From Halobacteriales archaeon QS_8_65_32 (GTDB lineage: Archaea > Halobacteriota > Halobacteria > Halobacteriales > Halococcaceae), in NCBI GenBank assembly GCA_003022925.1, contig PXRY01000116.1, positions 1-37,641 of the forward strand: a DNA stretch of 37,641 bases. Reading direction: 5' to 3'. Positions 1 through 9,767 of this stretch are shown here, in pieces; the stretch's first letter is position 1; each line of letters begins with the position of its first letter. The notes under the pieces were generated by a model. It made no database searches, had not been told where the DNA came from, and worked only from the letters and a program-made list of their open reading frames with translations. The position numbers and the translations under genes were made by a program.

Positions 1-2
1 GC

Positions 3-353
3 CGCTTGGCCGGCGTTCGATCGAGCGATCGGGCGAGCGGGCGAATCCGCGTCGGTTACGCGCCCGAGGGCGTCATCCTGTCGCTGCTCGTGGCGACGCC
101 GGCGATTGCGATCGCGCTCTGGGCGGTCGCCACTGCCCCGGCGGTCGCGATCGTCGTCGGCGTCATGGCCGCATTCGCAACCGCGAGCGTCGTCGTCCCT
201 TACGTTGTCGTTCGGGCGGTTACGGCGCTGTTGGAGCGACGCGAAGCGAGACGGTCCGACGGCTCACTTCTCGAACGCTGCTACAGGAAACATGACCGCC
301 CCGACGGCGCAGGTTTATCTCGATCGCCCGTCCTCACCAAACATGGACCATAG
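3..353 (+). CDS. Small two-helix membrane protein (5' end may lie outside the window)
   Basis: The frame is open to the left edge, so the true start may lie upstream; the first usable start here is TTG at 6. The translation has two hydrophobic stretches (about residues 22-45 and 46-75), then a basic, Arg-rich tail (LLERREARR). This is the look of a small integral membrane protein with a cytoplasmic tail. I do not recognise the family. The 3' end overlaps the start of the HAD gene by 11 nt in another frame, and that gene's TATA box lies inside this frame, so the last 15-20 codons could be fortuitous. GC-rich third positions in the hydrophobic part support coding. Confidence 0.45.
   Translation, partial: RLAGVRSSDRASGRIRVGYAPEGVILSLLVATPAIAIALWAVATAPAVAIVVGVMAAFATASVVVPYVVVRAVTALLERREARRSDGSLLERCYRKHDRPDGAGLSRSPVLTKHGP
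313..318 (+). promoter_or_regulatory. TATA box for the HAD phosphatase gene
   Basis: TTTATC lies 25-30 nt before the ATG at 343. That spacing fits archaeal leaderless transcription starting at or next to the start codon. It supports 343 as the start rather than earlier in-frame codons. Confidence 0.55.
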
Positions 354-1656
354 GGACGACCGTTACGACCTGCTGTACGAACTGTACGACGAGTTCGATA
401 CCCAAACGCTGCGGCAGTACCGGACGTTCATCGACGTGTTCCCCGCGATCGATTCGCGGGTCGCGCTCGATCACTGGCAGGAAGTCAACGACGAGCTAAC
501 CGACGCGACCGAGGAGATCAGGGCGGCCTTTGAGGCCGGCGACGTCCTAGCGGAGATCGGCGCGCGGGCGTCGCGCGAGGAGGCCTTCACCGCGCTCGAT
601 CTCCACGGCAAACACGGGCGGGCCGTCTCGGTGCTCGTTCTCGACGTCGACGAGACGCTCCGGTCGGCGGGAGGGACCGACAACGAAATCCCCCGCGAGA
701 CGCTCTCGATTCTCACCGACCTGCACGAGAGCGGCATGCCGATCGTCGTCCCGACCGGCCAGACCCTGGAAAATGTCAAGGGACTTCTGATTCAGGGGCT
801 CGGCAGCGAGCTGTTTCACTCCGGCCGCCTGAGCGTCGTCTACGAAGCCGGTACCGGGGCCTTCACGCCCGGTCACGGGCCCAACACCAAACGCCTGCTC
901 TACGAGGATCTCGGCGAGGCGATACGGGACGTCTTCTATCGGCTGCGCTCGCGGGTACTTTCGGACGCGCCCGAACGGGTCCGGCGGGAGTGTCACCTCC
1001 AGGGCAACGAGTTCAACGTCACGCTGAAGCCGAACTTCGAGACCGGCAGCGAGGCGGCACGCGAGGTGATCGATGCGGCACTGGTCTACCAGATCGACCT
1101 GCTCGGCAGGGCGGTGGCCGACAGCGAGTCGGTAGCGGTGGACGCCGACATGGCGGACATCGACGCAACAGACGTCGATACCGCGGACGTTGACGCGACG
1201 GACGCCGCGGCCTGGGCGCGGGCGTTTTACGCCGACGCCGACCCGGAGATCGAACGCGTGCTCGACGACGAAGGGATGCTTCCGGATCGCGAGCGCGAAG
1301 CCATCCCCGACGACCTCGCCGACGTCTTCGAGCGGATCGACGTCGCGTATTACGAGGGCGACGCCGCCGAGATCGCGAGTTACGAGCTCAACAAGGTCGT
1401 CGGCGTCGAGGCCGCCTTCGACGTCTTGGGGCTCGACGACCCCTTCGCGCTCGTGCTCGGGGACTCGAAGAGCGACCTGCGGGTCATGGAGTGGGTCGCA
1501 GCGGAGGACAAGGGGATTTCCGGCGCGCCCGAACACGCCTCGATCGACGTGCTCGATCACGTTATCCGCACCGACGAACTCGTTTTCGATCGCGGCGACG
1601 CCGCCTCGGCGCTCCGTATCGTTGACGCGTTGAACCGCCTCGCGCGACTCGACTGA
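343..1656 (+). CDS. HAD superfamily (type IIB-like) phosphatase
   Basis: The 437-residue product has the four HAD motifs in order: LDVDETL (nucleophile D101, D103), PTGQT with the motif II Thr, a Lys in ELNKVVG, and LGDSKSD with metal-binding Asp. The first 95 residues form a helical acidic domain outside the HAD core. A low-complexity Ala/Asp/Thr stretch (about residues 265-290, repeats such as DATD and DTAD) interrupts the region between motifs II and III and looks like a lineage-specific loop expansion. The substrate cannot be told from sequence; type IIB enzymes usually act on sugar phosphates. The start follows a TATA box at 313-318. The DUF123 gene begins 3 nt after the stop, so the two are probably co-transcribed. 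Confidence 0.85.
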   Translation: MDHRDDRYDLLYELYDEFDTQTLRQYRTFIDVFPAIDSRVALDHWQEVNDELTDATEEIRAAFEAGDVLAEIGARASREEAFTALDLHGKHGRAVSVLVLDVDETLRSAGGTDNEIPRETLSILTDLHESGMPIVVPTGQTLENVKGLLIQGLGSELFHSGRLSVVYEAGTGAFTPGHGPNTKRLLYEDLGEAIRDVFYRLRSRVLSDAPERVRRECHLQGNEFNVTLKPNFETGSEAAREVIDAALVYQIDLLGRAVADSESVAVDADMADIDATDVDTADVDATDAAAWARAFYADADPEIERVLDDEGMLPDREREAIPDDLADVFERIDVAYYEGDAAEIASYELNKVVGVEAAFDVLGLDDPFALVLGDSKSDLRVMEWVAAEDKGISGAPEHASIDVLDHVIRTDELVFDRGDAASALRIVDALNRLARLD

Positions 1657-1659
1657 GCG

Positions 1660-2091
1660 ATGACGGGCGATCGAGCGAAGGGAACGTACACGCTGTTGAT
1701 CGGACTCGACGAGGACACCGAAATCGAAGTCGGCGCGCTCGGTGTCCGGGAGTTTCCGGCAGGCTGGTACGCCTATACGGGTAGCGCCCTGGGTTCGGGC
1801 GGGTTCGCGCGGGTCGATCGCCACCGACGGGTCGCGAGGGGCGATTACGACACCTGTTTCTGGCATATCGATTACCTCTTGAGACGTTCGGCGACGACCC
1901 TCGAATCGGCCGTCAGGTCGGCGGGCGTCGACGCCGAGTGCGAGGTCGCACGGTCGCTTCCGGGTCGTTCGATACCCGGCTTCGGCGCGTCCGATTGTGA
2001 CTGCGACGCACATCTCACCTACACCGCAGGTCGGGCGGAGCTCGCGAGCGCGATCGAACGGGCCCACTCGAAGGGGAGAGACGTCGGCTGA
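1660..2091 (+). CDS. DUF123 / GIY-YIG-like (Uri family) protein
   Basis: The 143-residue protein matches the DUF123 (COG1833) family throughout: GTYTLLIGL near the N-terminus, FPAGWYAYTGSALGSGG in the middle, RVDRHRR, then WHIDYLL and a Cys-containing C-terminal part (DCDCDAHLTY). The family resembles the GIY-YIG nuclease fold, but its activity is not well established and I do not assign a substrate. The ATG is 3 nt after the HAD stop, indicating an operon. Length is normal for the family. Confidence 0.85.
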   Translation: MTGDRAKGTYTLLIGLDEDTEIEVGALGVREFPAGWYAYTGSALGSGGFARVDRHRRVARGDYDTCFWHIDYLLRRSATTLESAVRSAGVDAECEVARSLPGRSIPGFGASDCDCDAHLTYTAGRAELASAIERAHSKGRDVG

Positions 2092-2349
2092 CTTGGTCCG
2101 GCCTGCTCGTGCGACGCAAGGGAACGGAGAACTCGCGTACCGGGCGGGAGAGCACCTGAACACGAATGCTCGGCGATCCCAACGATACACTCGAGCGGGA
2201 GAGCGTGACCCACGATTGGTACGGGAAGACCTCCGGCCATTGCTGAGGGCTGATGCAAAGGGCTACCTTACGGGATAGAACCCGCTTAACGGTGTGTGCC
2301 GAGAACAGCTATGACCATTTCGTCTTTGTTCTATACGGAGAGAACTACC

Positions 2350-3324
2350 ATGGTAGAACCGGAGTCATGATCCGAACGGACTGATATCGAATCGACGGCC
2401 GAAGACGGCGACGCGGACCGGCAGCCACCGTTTCGCAACTGGATCGAGCCCGATCCCAAAGCTGCGTTCCCCGCAGAACCGGATCGATACCGCCTCTATA
2501 TCTCTCGGGGCTGTCCGTGATCACACCGGACCGTCCTGGTGCGAGCGCTCAAAGGCCTCGAAGACGCGATCTCGATGGACGTCCTCGGTCCCGCACGCGG
2601 TGAGGAAGGATGGGCGTTCACGCCGAAGATGGACGACTATACTCCTGATACCGTCAACGGTGCGGACTACCTCCACGAGATCTACGCGAAGGCCGACCCG
2701 GAGTACGACGGCCGCGCGAGCGTGCCCGTGCTCCGGGATGCCGAACGAGAGACGACCGTCAACAACGGATCGCGCGAGATCCTCCGCATGCTCGACACCC
2801 CGTTCGACAAGTACGCTACTCGCGAGATCGATCTCTTCCCGGAGGGCTACCGTGCGGAGATCGACCGGGTGATCGACGAAATCTACGAGCCGGTCAATAT
2901 TGGCGTTGCCCGCGTCGGCTTCGCCGAGACGCAGGCGGCGTACGACGAGGCTGTAGCCGACCTGTTCGACGCACTCGATTACTGGGAGGGCGTGCTCGCC
3001 GAACAGCGCTACCTCGCCGGTGACGAACTGAGCGAAGCTGACCTGTGTATGTTCCTCACGCTCGTCCGCTTCGATGTCGCGTACAACGTCCACTTTCGGT
3101 GCAGTATCCGCCGGATCGTCGATTACCCGAACCTCTGGAACTACCTGAAGGAACTCTACGGGCTGTCGGGCGTCGCCGAGACGGTCAACGTCGATCACAT
3201 CAAGCACCTCTATCACCAGCCCGTGCCGACCGGCATCGTCGCGAGCGGTCCCGACATCGACTTCACCGAGTCACACGACCGTGACCGCCTCACGGGGACG
3301 CCGCCGGCGGGAGCCAGTGAATGA
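2350..3324 (+). pseudogene. Glutathionyl-hydroquinone reductase (GST omega-type), two in-frame TGA codons
   Basis: One frame from ATG 2350 to TGA 3324 reads as an ECM4/YqjG-type glutathionyl-hydroquinone reductase. It has PPFRNWIEPDP and FPAEPDRYRLYIS, a catalytic-Cys motif written CP-stop-SHRT, VNNGSREILRML, IYEPVN and the C-terminal helical GST domain. Codons at 2368-2370 and 2518-2520 are TGA. In this family the second position is Trp (CPWxHR), so it is a TGG-to-TGA change; the first may be another. The frame is intact on both sides and still has normal TGG Trp codons, which argues against recoding. An internal start would lose the catalytic Cys. A TATA-like TTCTATA lies about 20 nt before 2350. 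Recent inactivation is the best explanation. Confidence 0.8.
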
Positions 3325-3430
3325 GGGGGAACCACGCCTCGCTCCGAGAGCAGTTAGGCAATTACCGCGAGTCCGGTCCGGATAGCAGGAGCGCCAGCAA
3401 CCAGCTCTACTTCGAAGGTAGCTCCAGCTG

Positions 3431-4231
3431 ATGAGTCGAACGAATTCGACCTCGACGACGGTGAAAGCAACGCTGCTGCTCGCAAGCACGCTGACCGTGA
3501 TGTCCGGTGCGACGATCTCGCCGGCACTCCCGGCGATTCAGGCCCACTTCACGGGGACGGAAAACGCCGCACTGCTCGTTCGACTCGTGCTCACGATGCC
3601 GGCGCTGTTCATCGCCCTGACCGCGCCGCTGGCAGGAGGCATCGCGGATCGAGCCGGATGTAAACCCCTCTTAGTCGGGTCAACGGTGCTGTACGCCATC
3701 GCAGGTGGGTCGGGGTTCGTCCTCGATTCGTTGCTCGCGATCATCGTCGGTCGCGCCGCCCTCGGCGTCGCGGTCGGGGGGATCACCGTCGGGGCGACGG
3801 CACTGATCACCGACTATTACGTCGGCGAGCAGCGTGACAGCGTGCTCGGCCTCCAGGGATCGTTCAGCCAGTTCGGCGGTGTTCTGTTCTTACCGTTGGG
3901 TGGCGTGCTCGCCGACGTCGGCTAGCGGATGCCGCTTCTGATCTACCTCACCTCGCTACTGCTGCTGCCGACGATGTTGCTGTCACTGTACGAGCCGGAG
4001 GGGACCGCGACCGATTCAACGAGCGACGCGCCGATGGACCTCGACTCGCTTCGATCGACGATCGAGGAGCTACCGTGGCGCTCGCTCGCGCCGGTGTACG
4101 CCATCGCGCTGTTCGTGATGATCGTCTTCTACATGATCCCGGTCCAGATCCCGTTTTATTTGGAGAACCTGACCGGCGCGACGGCGACGCTCATCGGGAT
4201 CGCTCCCTGGCACGCCGATCGAAACTACTGA
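3431..4231 (+). pseudogene. MFS transporter, TAG-interrupted and truncated to about six helices
   Basis: The first 164 codons encode an MFS N-terminal half: helix 1 (TLLLASTLTVMSGATISPALPAI), the A-loop signature GGIADRAGCKPLL, and helices 3-5. An in-frame TAG at 3923-3925 sits in ADVG-stop-RMPLLIYL. MFS drug-efflux homologues normally read GWRMPF there, so this is a TGG-to-TAG change. The same frame continues to 4231 through helix 6 and the start of helix 7, then ends abruptly with unrelated residues (PWHADRNY). The last five or so helices are missing, a second lesion. It cannot make a working transporter. Next to another broken gene upstream and a convergent fumC downstream. Confidence 0.8.
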
Positions 4232-4250
4232 CCGACGTTTTCCGACCTCC

Positions 4251-5732
<1,482 letters not shown>

Positions 5733-5899
5733 ACCCCTCCTCGCCGGGGCCCGGTCTAAAACCTACTGCCGGGGCTCCGACGGCAGTTGGTTGCTGGGCG
5801 GGAGAGGGTCCAACCATGATCGGATCGGCGACCGCTCGGTCGGCGGATATCCCGATTTCCGGCCCGTACCAATGGAGTTCTTCGTTCTCGACGGGGACG

Positions 5900-5905
5900 T
5901 TTATA
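5900..5905 (+). promoter_or_regulatory. TATA box for the PIN toxin-antitoxin pair
   Basis: TTTATA is centred about 40 nt before the ATG at 5942, predicting transcription from near 5930 and a short leader. No competing TATA-like site lies closer. Confidence 0.45.
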
Positions 5906-5941
5906 CTTGGTTCACGGCAATATGTAAGTAAGAACTCCACA

Positions 5942-6139
5942 ATGGGCCGCGAACACGCTCGAATCCTCCAGCAAGCGCGGGAAAGCGATACGACTGCACA
6001 GGAGGCCTGGGAACGGATTCGTAGCCTCAACGAGGTAGTTAACTGGAGAATCGAACGCTTGCTTCCAGAGGTGGCCGATCAGTCGGACGGCCGGGACGAC
6101 CCTGAAGACCAGCAGACGTCGGCGACCGAACCCAGGTAG
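5942..6139 (+). CDS. Small helical protein, putative antitoxin partner of the PIN protein
   Basis: The 65-residue acidic protein has an amphipathic helical N-terminal part (EHARILQQAR, AWERIRSLNEVVNWRIERLL) and a disordered polar tail (DGRDDPEDQQTSATEPR). It ends 11 nt before a PIN-domain gene on the same strand, the usual layout of a VapB-VapC-like module with the antitoxin first. I see no ribbon-helix-helix, AbrB or Phd signature, so assignment as antitoxin rests on size, order and spacing only. The start follows a TATA box at 5900-5905. Confidence 0.6.
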   Translation: MGREHARILQQARESDTTAQEAWERIRSLNEVVNWRIERLLPEVADQSDGRDDPEDQQTSATEPR

Positions 6140-6150
6140 CATATCGTATC

Positions 6151-6744
6151 GTGAGCGCAGACGCCACGAACGTGGTCGACGTGTTCGACAGCAATGTGTG
6201 GGTCCTCGCGCTCACGGAATCCTCAACGAAGGCTGGGATTCTTCTCGAAGAAATCCTCGAAGACGAACGTACAGTCGCCGTCTCGCCGTACGTCTTCGTC
6301 GAGGTGCTCGGCGCGTTCGCCCGCGAACTGAACTCACGGGAGCAAGTCGACGGTTATCAGACGGCCTTTGCTACGATCGTCGCCGATTCATCGTCCATCG
6401 AGGGGCCGGCCCAGGACGACATCGAGCGGACGGACCTCGATGCGGTACGCGATAGTGGCGAAGCAACGTTCATACCACGAATCCTCTCGATCCAGGCCAA
6501 AGACGTTCCGATCGTCCTCTCGGCCTGGAGCTATTACGACCGAGATCCGACGATATTCACTGCCGACCGTTCGTTCGCAACGTTGGACCCCGAGCGATAC
6601 GGTCTCGAAAGGATGTCGGTCGAACACGTCGATCCGAGTACGCGACGGACCGAAAACGTCCGTGAGGTGCCGGTCCCTCAGACCAAGCGCGGACGCTCGC
6701 CTCTGAGCGCGGCCATCGCGAGCCGGGCGTTCGTCACCGGGTGA
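6151..6744 (+). CDS. PIN-domain protein, VapC-like putative RNase toxin
   Basis: The 197-residue protein carries the PIN acidic residues in order: Asp in VFDSNVWV near residue 13, Glu in SPYVFVEVLGAF near residue 52, Asp in QAKDVPIVLSAW, and Asp in IFTADRSFATL. PIN toxins are Mg-dependent endoribonucleases. It follows a small helical protein by 11 nt. GTG at 6151 is used; a second GTG at 6172 would also keep the catalytic Asp. The last 25 or so residues after the PIN fold are basic. The 3' end overlaps the convergent epimerase gene by 67 nt, so one of the two C-termini may be a recent extension. Confidence 0.75.
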   Translation: MSADATNVVDVFDSNVWVLALTESSTKAGILLEEILEDERTVAVSPYVFVEVLGAFARELNSREQVDGYQTAFATIVADSSSIEGPAQDDIERTDLDAVRDSGEATFIPRILSIQAKDVPIVLSAWSYYDRDPTIFTADRSFATLDPERYGLERMSVEHVDPSTRRTENVREVPVPQTKRGRSPLSAAIASRAFVTG

Positions 6745-7874
6745 TAGCCCGGTTCGACCCGCGGGCCATCGTTTGCCGGCGCGATGCGCTCGCCCTCGCG
6801 CGTTACCTTCTCGTACCAGGTGCCGTATCTCGGCTCGATCAGGTGCGTGCGGGCGTACTCCCAGAAGCGGTCGTAGTAATCGAGGGAGGCTCCGTCCTCA
6901 CGGCCGAGCAGTGCCGCCGCGCCGATCCCCTCCGCGACCGCCCAGCCGTACTTCTCGGGGACGATCGGCGTGCCGTCGGCCTCGACGGTGTAGAAAAACC
7001 CACCGTAGTCGTCGTCCCAGCCGATCTCGACGGCGGCCTCGAAAAGGCCGCGGGCGCGTTCGGCGAGCCAGTTCTCCTCGCGGCGGTCGGCGAGCAGGCA
7101 CAGGAGTTTCGCCCACTCGACGGCGTGACCGGGCTGAAAGCCCGGCGGCCGGAACTGGTGGCGCGGTTCGTCGCGGTTGTACCCGAAATCGAGTTCCCAT
7201 TCCGCGGTGTAGTGTTCGGGAACTAATCCCGAATCGGTCGGCGGGTCACGAACGAGCGCGTCGGCGACTGCATAGGCGCGATCGAGGTGGTCGGCGTCGC
7301 CGGTGGCGTCGAAAGCGGCGAGGTGGGCCTCGCAGGCGTGCATATTCGCGTTCTGACCGCGATACTCGGCGAAGCACCAGTCGGCGTCGGCCTCGGCGCG
7401 ATACAGGCCGTAGTCGGGCTCGAAGAAGCGTTCGTCGAGGACGCGACTCGCCTGCTCTAAGCGGTCGGCCGCGCCGGGCAGGTCGAGTTCTGTCGCGGCA
7501 GCACACGCGAGCACCGCGAAGGCGTGGCCGTAACAGTACCGCGTGGCGTCCGCGGTGTCGGCACCCTCCAGAGTCCAGTCGAACCCCTCGCGGTCGGCGT
7601 CCCAAAACGCGTCGAACAGGAAGGCAAGCCCGTGGGCCGCCGCCGACCGACACCAGTCGGGCCCGCCGATCCGCGCGCCGACACAGAAGGTATAGATCAT
7701 TCGGCAGGTGCCGACGAGGTGTTTGTGCCGATCGTCGTAGACGTGTCCATCACACGCGTCGCGGTTGAGCCGGTAGCCGCCGAAACGGTGATCGAGACAG
7801 TCGGGGTAGTGGAACCACAGGACCGAGCGGATCCCCTGGCGCAGCACCCAGGGGTCGCAGAAGATCGTGGACAC
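6678..7874 (-). CDS. AGE-family (N-acylglucosamine 2-epimerase-like) sugar epimerase/isomerase
   Basis: The 398-residue protein has the (alpha/alpha)6-barrel pattern of the AGE family. Recognisable parts are GGYRLNRD, HLVGTCRMIYTF, YCYGHAFAVLA, GQNANMHACEAHLAAF, FQPGHAVEWAKLL, WDDDYGGFFYTV and PRYGTWYEKV. The family includes epimerases and isomerases of free or N-acylated sugars; the substrate here is unknown. It lies upstream of two enolase-family sugar-acid dehydratases, fitting a sugar catabolism role. The start is GTG (7872-7874). Its 3' end overlaps the convergent PIN gene by 67 nt. Confidence 0.85.
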   Translation of the reverse strand: MSTIFCDPWVLRQGIRSVLWFHYPDCLDHRFGGYRLNRDACDGHVYDDRHKHLVGTCRMIYTFCVGARIGGPDWCRSAAAHGLAFLFDAFWDADREGFDWTLEGADTADATRYCYGHAFAVLACAAATELDLPGAADRLEQASRVLDERFFEPDYGLYRAEADADWCFAEYRGQNANMHACEAHLAAFDATGDADHLDRAYAVADALVRDPPTDSGLVPEHYTAEWELDFGYNRDEPRHQFRPPGFQPGHAVEWAKLLCLLADRREENWLAERARGLFEAAVEIGWDDDYGGFFYTVEADGTPIVPEKYGWAVAEGIGAAALLGREDGASLDYYDRFWEYARTHLIEPRYGTWYEKVTREGERIAPANDGPRVEPGYHPVTNARLAMAALRGERPRLV

Positions 7875-7970
7875 GGTGTCGTCACCTCGGCGGTCGGGGA
7901 CTAAGTTCGTTCGGCGGCCAGTAGGACAGTGTTAGCTCACGCGATTGCCCGCCGAACAACTGCTAGGGAT

Positions 7971-8211
7971 GGGACTGAAAGGGGCCGGGCGCGTGGCGGC
8001 TTCGCCGTGGTTCGAAAGACGCCGGCGGCGTCTTTCGGTCAGTACGGGACCTCCGATCCCGCTCGCAGTCAGAACGCGAAGCGTTCTGACCACATTCACG
8101 AGAACTCCGTTCTCGTGGGTAAATGGGAACTCGGAGAGTTCCCATCACATCACAAAAGACGCGAAGCGTCTTTTGAACGACAGTGAGACCCCCGAGTCGA
8201 GCGTTCGGGGG
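7971..8211 (+). repeat. Hairpin-array element A: conserved head plus about seven stem-loops
   Basis: No plausible gene lies here. The element opens with GGGACTGAAAGGGGCCGGG at 7971. Back-to-back palindromes follow. 8014-8036: stem GAAAGACGCC, loop GGC. 8045-8061: 7 bp with one mismatch, loop TCC. 8068-8090: stem GTCAGAACGC, loop GAA. 8097-8117: stem CACGAGAAC, loop TCC. 8123-8145: stem ATGGGAACTC, loop GGA. 8153-8175: stem CAAAAGACGC, loop GAA. 8189-8211: stem CCCCCGA, 9-nt loop, ending CGGGGGCTTTC. A shorter GC hairpin sits at 7995-8006. Five stems are perfect 9-10 bp with 3-nt loops and unrelated sequences. Element B at 11025-11250 has the same head, design and tail on the other strand. No family is known to me. 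Confidence 0.85.
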
Positions 8212-8286
8212 CTTTCAAACCATTTCGTACTCCTCTCCTATTTACTATTACCGAAGTCAATACCGCCGCTAATGGGATGCCCGATC

Positions 8287-9441
8287 TCACCACTCGGCGA
8301 CGCTGCCGTCGTCGTGTCGCCAGACCGGGTTCCGCCAGCCGGTCGCGCTGGCCGCTTGCTCTCTGACGTGTTCCTCGTCGATCTCAATGCCGAGTCCGGG
8401 CCCGTCCGGCGCATCGACGTAGCCGTCCTCGTAGCCGAACGCGGTCGGATCGGCGAGATAATCGAGGACATCGCTGTCGGTGTTGTAGTGAATGTCGAGG
8501 CTCTGTTCTTGAATGAGGGCATTCGGCGCACAACAATCGACCTGTAAACTCGACGCGAGCGCGATCGGCCCTAACGGACAGTGCGGCGCGAGCGCGACGT
8601 CGTGGGCTTCGGCCATCGCCGCGATCTTTTTCACCTCGCTGATCCCGCCGGCGTGTGAGAGGTCCGGCTGGACGATACCGACGCTGCCGTCCGCGAGGAT
8701 TCGTTTGAAATCCCACCGGCTGAATAGCCGCTCGCCGGTCGCGATCGGGATCGAACTGTGAGCGGCGATAGCGGGGAGGGCCTCCGTGTGTTCGGGGAGC
8801 ACGGGCTCTTCGACGAACATCGGTTCGTGCGGTTCGAGCGCAGCGACGAGGCGTTTAGCCATCGACTTCGAGGCCCGCCCGTGGAAGTCGACGCCGATAT
8901 CGATCTCGGGGCCAATGGCCTCGCGCACCTCGGCCAACCGTTCAGCCGCCGCGTGTACCGACCGAGGGGTGTCGATCCGGCGCAGTTCGGACGTCGCGTT
9001 CATCTTCAAGGCGGTGAACCCCTCGTTCACTTTCGCCGCGGCGGCCTCGCCGACGTCGGCCGGCCGGTCGCCGCCGATCCACTGATACACCCGGACGCGA
9101 TCGCGGGCCCGACCGCCCAAGAGGTCGTACACCGGCGCGCCGAGGCGTTTACCCTTGATGTCCCATAGCGCCTGGTCGATGCCCGCGATCGCGCTCATCA
9201 ACACCGGGCCGCCGCGGTAGAAGCCGCCGCGATACATCGTCTGCCAGTGGTCCTCGATGCGCGAGGGGTCGGCTCCGACGAGGTAGTTATCGAGCAGTTC
9301 CGAGACGGCCGTCCGAACCGTCGCCGCTCTGCCCTCAACGATCGGCTCGCCCCAGCCAACGAGGCCGTCTCTCGTCTCCAAGCGCAGGAACAGCCACCGC
9401 GGCGGCACTTCGAACAGCTCGTAGTCGGCGATTGCGCTCAT
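8287..9441 (-). CDS. dgoD: D-galactonate dehydratase
   Basis: The 384-residue enolase-superfamily enzyme closely follows E. coli DgoD, which dehydrates D-galactonate to 2-keto-3-deoxygalactonate. Shared stretches include VPPRWLFL, GWGEPIVEGRA, GGFYRGGPVLMSAIAGIDQA, QPDLSHAGGI, APHCPLGPIALA and the C-terminal DWRNPLWRHEDNSVAEW-like end. Catalytic residues are in place: Asp185 and His187 in VDFHG, Glu211 in FVEEP, Glu237 in ATGERLF and His287 in APHCPL. A related acid substrate in haloarchaea cannot be excluded. ATG 9441 is chosen because the DgoD fold begins there; the frame stays open upstream without family similarity. It is divergent from another enolase-type gene and ends 75 nt from hairpin element A. 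Confidence 0.88.
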   Translation of the reverse strand: MSAIADYELFEVPPRWLFLRLETRDGLVGWGEPIVEGRAATVRTAVSELLDNYLVGADPSRIEDHWQTMYRGGFYRGGPVLMSAIAGIDQALWDIKGKRLGAPVYDLLGGRARDRVRVYQWIGGDRPADVGEAAAAKVNEGFTALKMNATSELRRIDTPRSVHAAAERLAEVREAIGPEIDIGVDFHGRASKSMAKRLVAALEPHEPMFVEEPVLPEHTEALPAIAAHSSIPIATGERLFSRWDFKRILADGSVGIVQPDLSHAGGISEVKKIAAMAEAHDVALAPHCPLGPIALASSLQVDCCAPNALIQEQSLDIHYNTDSDVLDYLADPTAFGYEDGYVDAPDGPGLGIEIDEEHVREQAASATGWRNPVWRHDDGSVAEW

Positions 9442-9737
9442 GTATCCCGCTACTAACGCCGTCCGGCGACAACAAGACTGCGGTGGCCCGGAACCGGAAC
9501 CGAAGCGATCGGCGACCGATCGGCTGACGACGGAGAGCGGGTCACAATGGATAGACAAGCGAGCGACACGTTCGTCGCGACGGTGTCGGGTCTGTGCCGG
9601 ATCGAATCGGGCGAGACCCTGCGAAACAGGGAAGTCGACGACGAGGAGACCGTCGAGCCGACGGTGTGAGTTACGTGGGCGACCCGAACGTTTCGCTGGA
9701 CGGTCGTCGTCTCGACCCGGCAGTGGCGTCCCTGGCC

Positions 9738-9743
9738 TTTATC
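9738..9743 (+). promoter_or_regulatory. TATA box for the second enolase-superfamily gene
   Basis: TTTATC lies 25-30 nt before ATG 9768, the archaeal leaderless spacing. This decides the start at 9768; the frame is open well upstream. Confidence 0.6.
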
Positions 9744-9767
9744 GCGCCGTCGTCTGAATTCGCGAGC

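Noticed and set aside
547-2190. Long open frame on the minus strand opposite the HAD and DUF123 genes
   Set aside because: It is antisense to two well-supported genes, has no recognisable domain, and long empty antisense frames are expected at this GC content.
2350-3324. Selenocysteine or Trp recoding of TGA in the hydroquinone reductase
   Set aside because: TGG is used for other Trp codons in the same gene, TAG also occurs at Trp positions in neighbouring genes, and no SECIS-like structure is visible; mutation is simpler.
3325-3430. Possible tiny coding remnant (frame reading NYRESGPDSRSASNQLYFEG)
   Set aside because: Too short and without a start or known family; may be a leftover of a deleted gene but cannot be supported.
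7971-8211. CRISPR array, because the head motif GGGACTGAAAG resembles the 3' part of haloarchaeal CRISPR repeats
   Set aside because: There is no repeated unit with spacers; each hairpin stem is different, and no cas gene is nearby.
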